DNA of 64,000 nt from Eremophila alpestris peregrina (lineage: Eukaryota > Chordata > Aves > Passeriformes > Alaudidae), in contig WMCF01000006.1 in assembly GCA_009792885.1 (NCBI GenBank), positions 1,475,784 through 1,539,783 on the forward strand. The letters run 5' to 3'. The position numbers and the translations under genes were made by a program. The number at the start of each line of letters is the position of its first letter. The stretch's first letter is position 1. This document shows positions 61,967 to 64,000 of the stretch, one piece after another. The notes under the pieces were generated by a model. It was given only the letters and a program-made list of their open reading frames with translations. It had not been told where the DNA came from and did not search any database.

Positions 61967-64000
61967 AACGTTCATTTCTGTAGATAGAAGGGATAAAGAA
62001 TTGTCAAAATAGGCTGAGACTATTTGCCGGCTTATTTGGGCTCTTTCTAATCTGAAACCTATTTTTGGCAATTTTTAGTGTGAGGAGAGCTGTCTTGATT
62101 TTTGCTAGACAAAAAGAAATCTTGATTAATTTTTGGATAATGATAATTTTGCAGTCAAGCTACAGAAAACCTTTTCAGTTCTAAACTAAAAACCGTGAAG
62201 ACTCAATGTACCATGGGAAGAAAGGTTTTTAAACAAAAAGAAATTACCACCTAATATATGTCACCTGGCTTTAGTGGCAAATGAATTACACCAATGGATA
62301 TTCTTGGGGTTATGCAGCTGCTGTACATATTGAAGAGTTGAGAAAATTTTTGAGGATGAAAGTGACAAGTGTATGAAATTTGCAAAAATGCAAGGGTAAA
62401 AATATACAACCTAATAAACAGTCTAATCAACTGTCACAGACAAAAGTCTGAGAGATTCCTTTGAACAGTGATTGTTGTTCTTGTCAAAGAATAAGTAATT
62501 CATAGATCTGAGAACACTGAAAGAGGTCACTCATAAAAATAAGAATAAAAAGGGGTCATGAAAGGTCCTTCTGCCCAATAGTCTGAGAACTTTATAAAAC
62601 TGGAAGGTTTATGGAATCTACATCAAACACTTAGCAGCTTCAGAACGCGCCTGCTCTGATTCCAACATGACCATACTTCTTTCACACCATATCAGCTTTG
62701 TACATTGGTACAATACCATATCATCACTTTTCAGACTCTGTAATGTGGGGAATTAGTGGAATGCGACCTTAAGTCACACACACATGTAAAAATAACAAAC
62801 TTTTCCCACACATCTTCCTGAGTTTTTATCTAAAAACTCCAAATTTAAAATGCTTTGTTATGTTTCAATTATTTTGGTTAATTTAATGATGCTTTGTTAA
62901 AATTTAAATGATGCTTTTCCCACCTCTAGGCTTAGTATGTGTGCTGTGAACATAGGCAGAGAGATAATAGTCAGTGAGCACACATACAAAATCACGTTAG
63001 TGACTGTACAGAGATGACAGGCCACTGTGGCAGGCAGGAGAAAAAAAAAGCCTACTAGTACATTAGGTCCAGTGAAGTGCCTACAGATATTAATATTGAT
63101 GTTAATTTCACTAAATATTTTTAATAACTGGATTTAAATGGTACATTAATTAACTGAGAAGCTCTTACTTGTTAAATTTGGAGACCAGAAACTAGAGAAA
63201 TAATTTTTAAAAGGATTTAGAGAGATGAAAGTGGAAGGGAAGGGTAAGGTTGAGGAATGCTCATTAAAAACCTTCACAAACATCAAATGTTTTCTCTGCT
63301 TGCTGTACTAGAATATTTTTTCTTTGTTAAGGCTAGTCTACTAAAAAGAAGCCTTGGTAGATTTTTAAGCTTCCTGTGTCCATTACATTTATGATTCTTT
63401 TCCCTCTGACTTTCATTTATTTGCTGTATGGACAGTAGCTGTATACAGCCACTGAAAAGAAAAATGACAAATACAGGAATCTCAGATAAATATGTAGAAA
63501 ATCTACTTACATGGGAGTCACTAATATCAGAGTAATGTGATTTTTATTGATACTGGTAATATGCCATTGTAAAATTCGTGTTATACACAACTAGATCTTA
63601 TTAGAGATAGTGTCTTTCCCAGTGGTAAGTGAATTTACAATTTAAAAGCAGTGATAGATCACTCTTGTTGTTTCTCATAAATCCTGTCAAATCCTTTCCT
63701 TCTCGCTATGATTTACTATGGAGAAACATTACATTTCAAAATTCTTTAAAATTAAACTCTTGTCCAAATGAGAGCATGGGATTGTTAAAGACAAGGAATG
63801 TAACCCATGATCAGTAATACTGGGATACTGATTTGTGATACAAATTTTCATATTACTTACAAAAAGGAATACTTTGGCTTTCTTTATAGATAAAATGGCA
63901 CAAAATCTTCCTGAGGAAATATGATGTCTATTTTTCACAGTGAAGCAAATCTGAACCTTGACAACAGCAGTGACTGAGGTTCTACAGTAAGTGATAATAT
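61967..64000. other. CNTN5 upstream intron, no gene seen
   Basis: AT-rich sequence to the window end. Short frames at 63,629-63,938 are not credible genes. No further repeat family recognised. Confidence 0.5.

Noticed and set aside
1..64000. CRISPR arrays, operons, tRNA or rRNA genes
   Set aside because: No regularly spaced direct repeats, no cloverleaf or rRNA core sequence seen; the window is vertebrate intronic DNA.

Overview
This is vertebrate, almost certainly avian, intronic DNA. The recognisable elements are bird-type CR1 retrotransposon 3' ends, two LTR remnants (one with the TGTGCTGG...TGGGGCTATG layout I know from bird ERVL-type LTRs), long AT-rich non-coding stretches and simple repeats. 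No operon, prokaryotic gene or virus genome is present. A run of 95 N and a single N inside a poly-T tract are assembly gaps. I cannot fix the species; a passerine-like bird is a guess.

The only gene I can name is CNTN5 (contactin-5), a GPI-anchored neuronal adhesion molecule of the immunoglobulin superfamily. It is transcribed from the minus strand. Three consecutive coding exons are visible: 20908-20781 (second half of Ig domain 5), 19809-19634 (start of Ig6) and 6450-6330 (end of Ig6). All have good splice signals and their codon phases join exactly (G+AA = Glu at the first junction, phase 0 at the second, phase 1 leaving the last exon). The introns are 971 bp and 13,183 bp. The window also holds more than 43 kb of the upstream intron and 6.3 kb of the downstream intron. 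I found neither the first Ig5 exon nor a fibronectin III exon here.

Layout: 1-6.3 kb is downstream intron carrying a 1.6 kb solo LTR (1731-3339) with a perfect 5-bp target-site duplication. 6.3-20.9 kb holds the three exons, two CR1 fragments (one broken by the N gap) and an old CR1-like repeat. 20.9-64 kb is upstream intron with a TTTC microsatellite, three CR1 copies, a shrunken LTR near 61.8 kb, and protein-like relics at 24.6-26.2 kb and 59.7-60.1 kb that I cannot assign. Two splice-flanked open segments (22.6 kb and 29.2 kb) are speculative exons.

Nothing amounts to a clearly new biological system. The best leads are the minus-strand relic at 24.6-26.2 kb (three exon-like blocks, one in-frame TGA) and the intact-ended solo LTR with its GC-rich core inside a neuronal gene.
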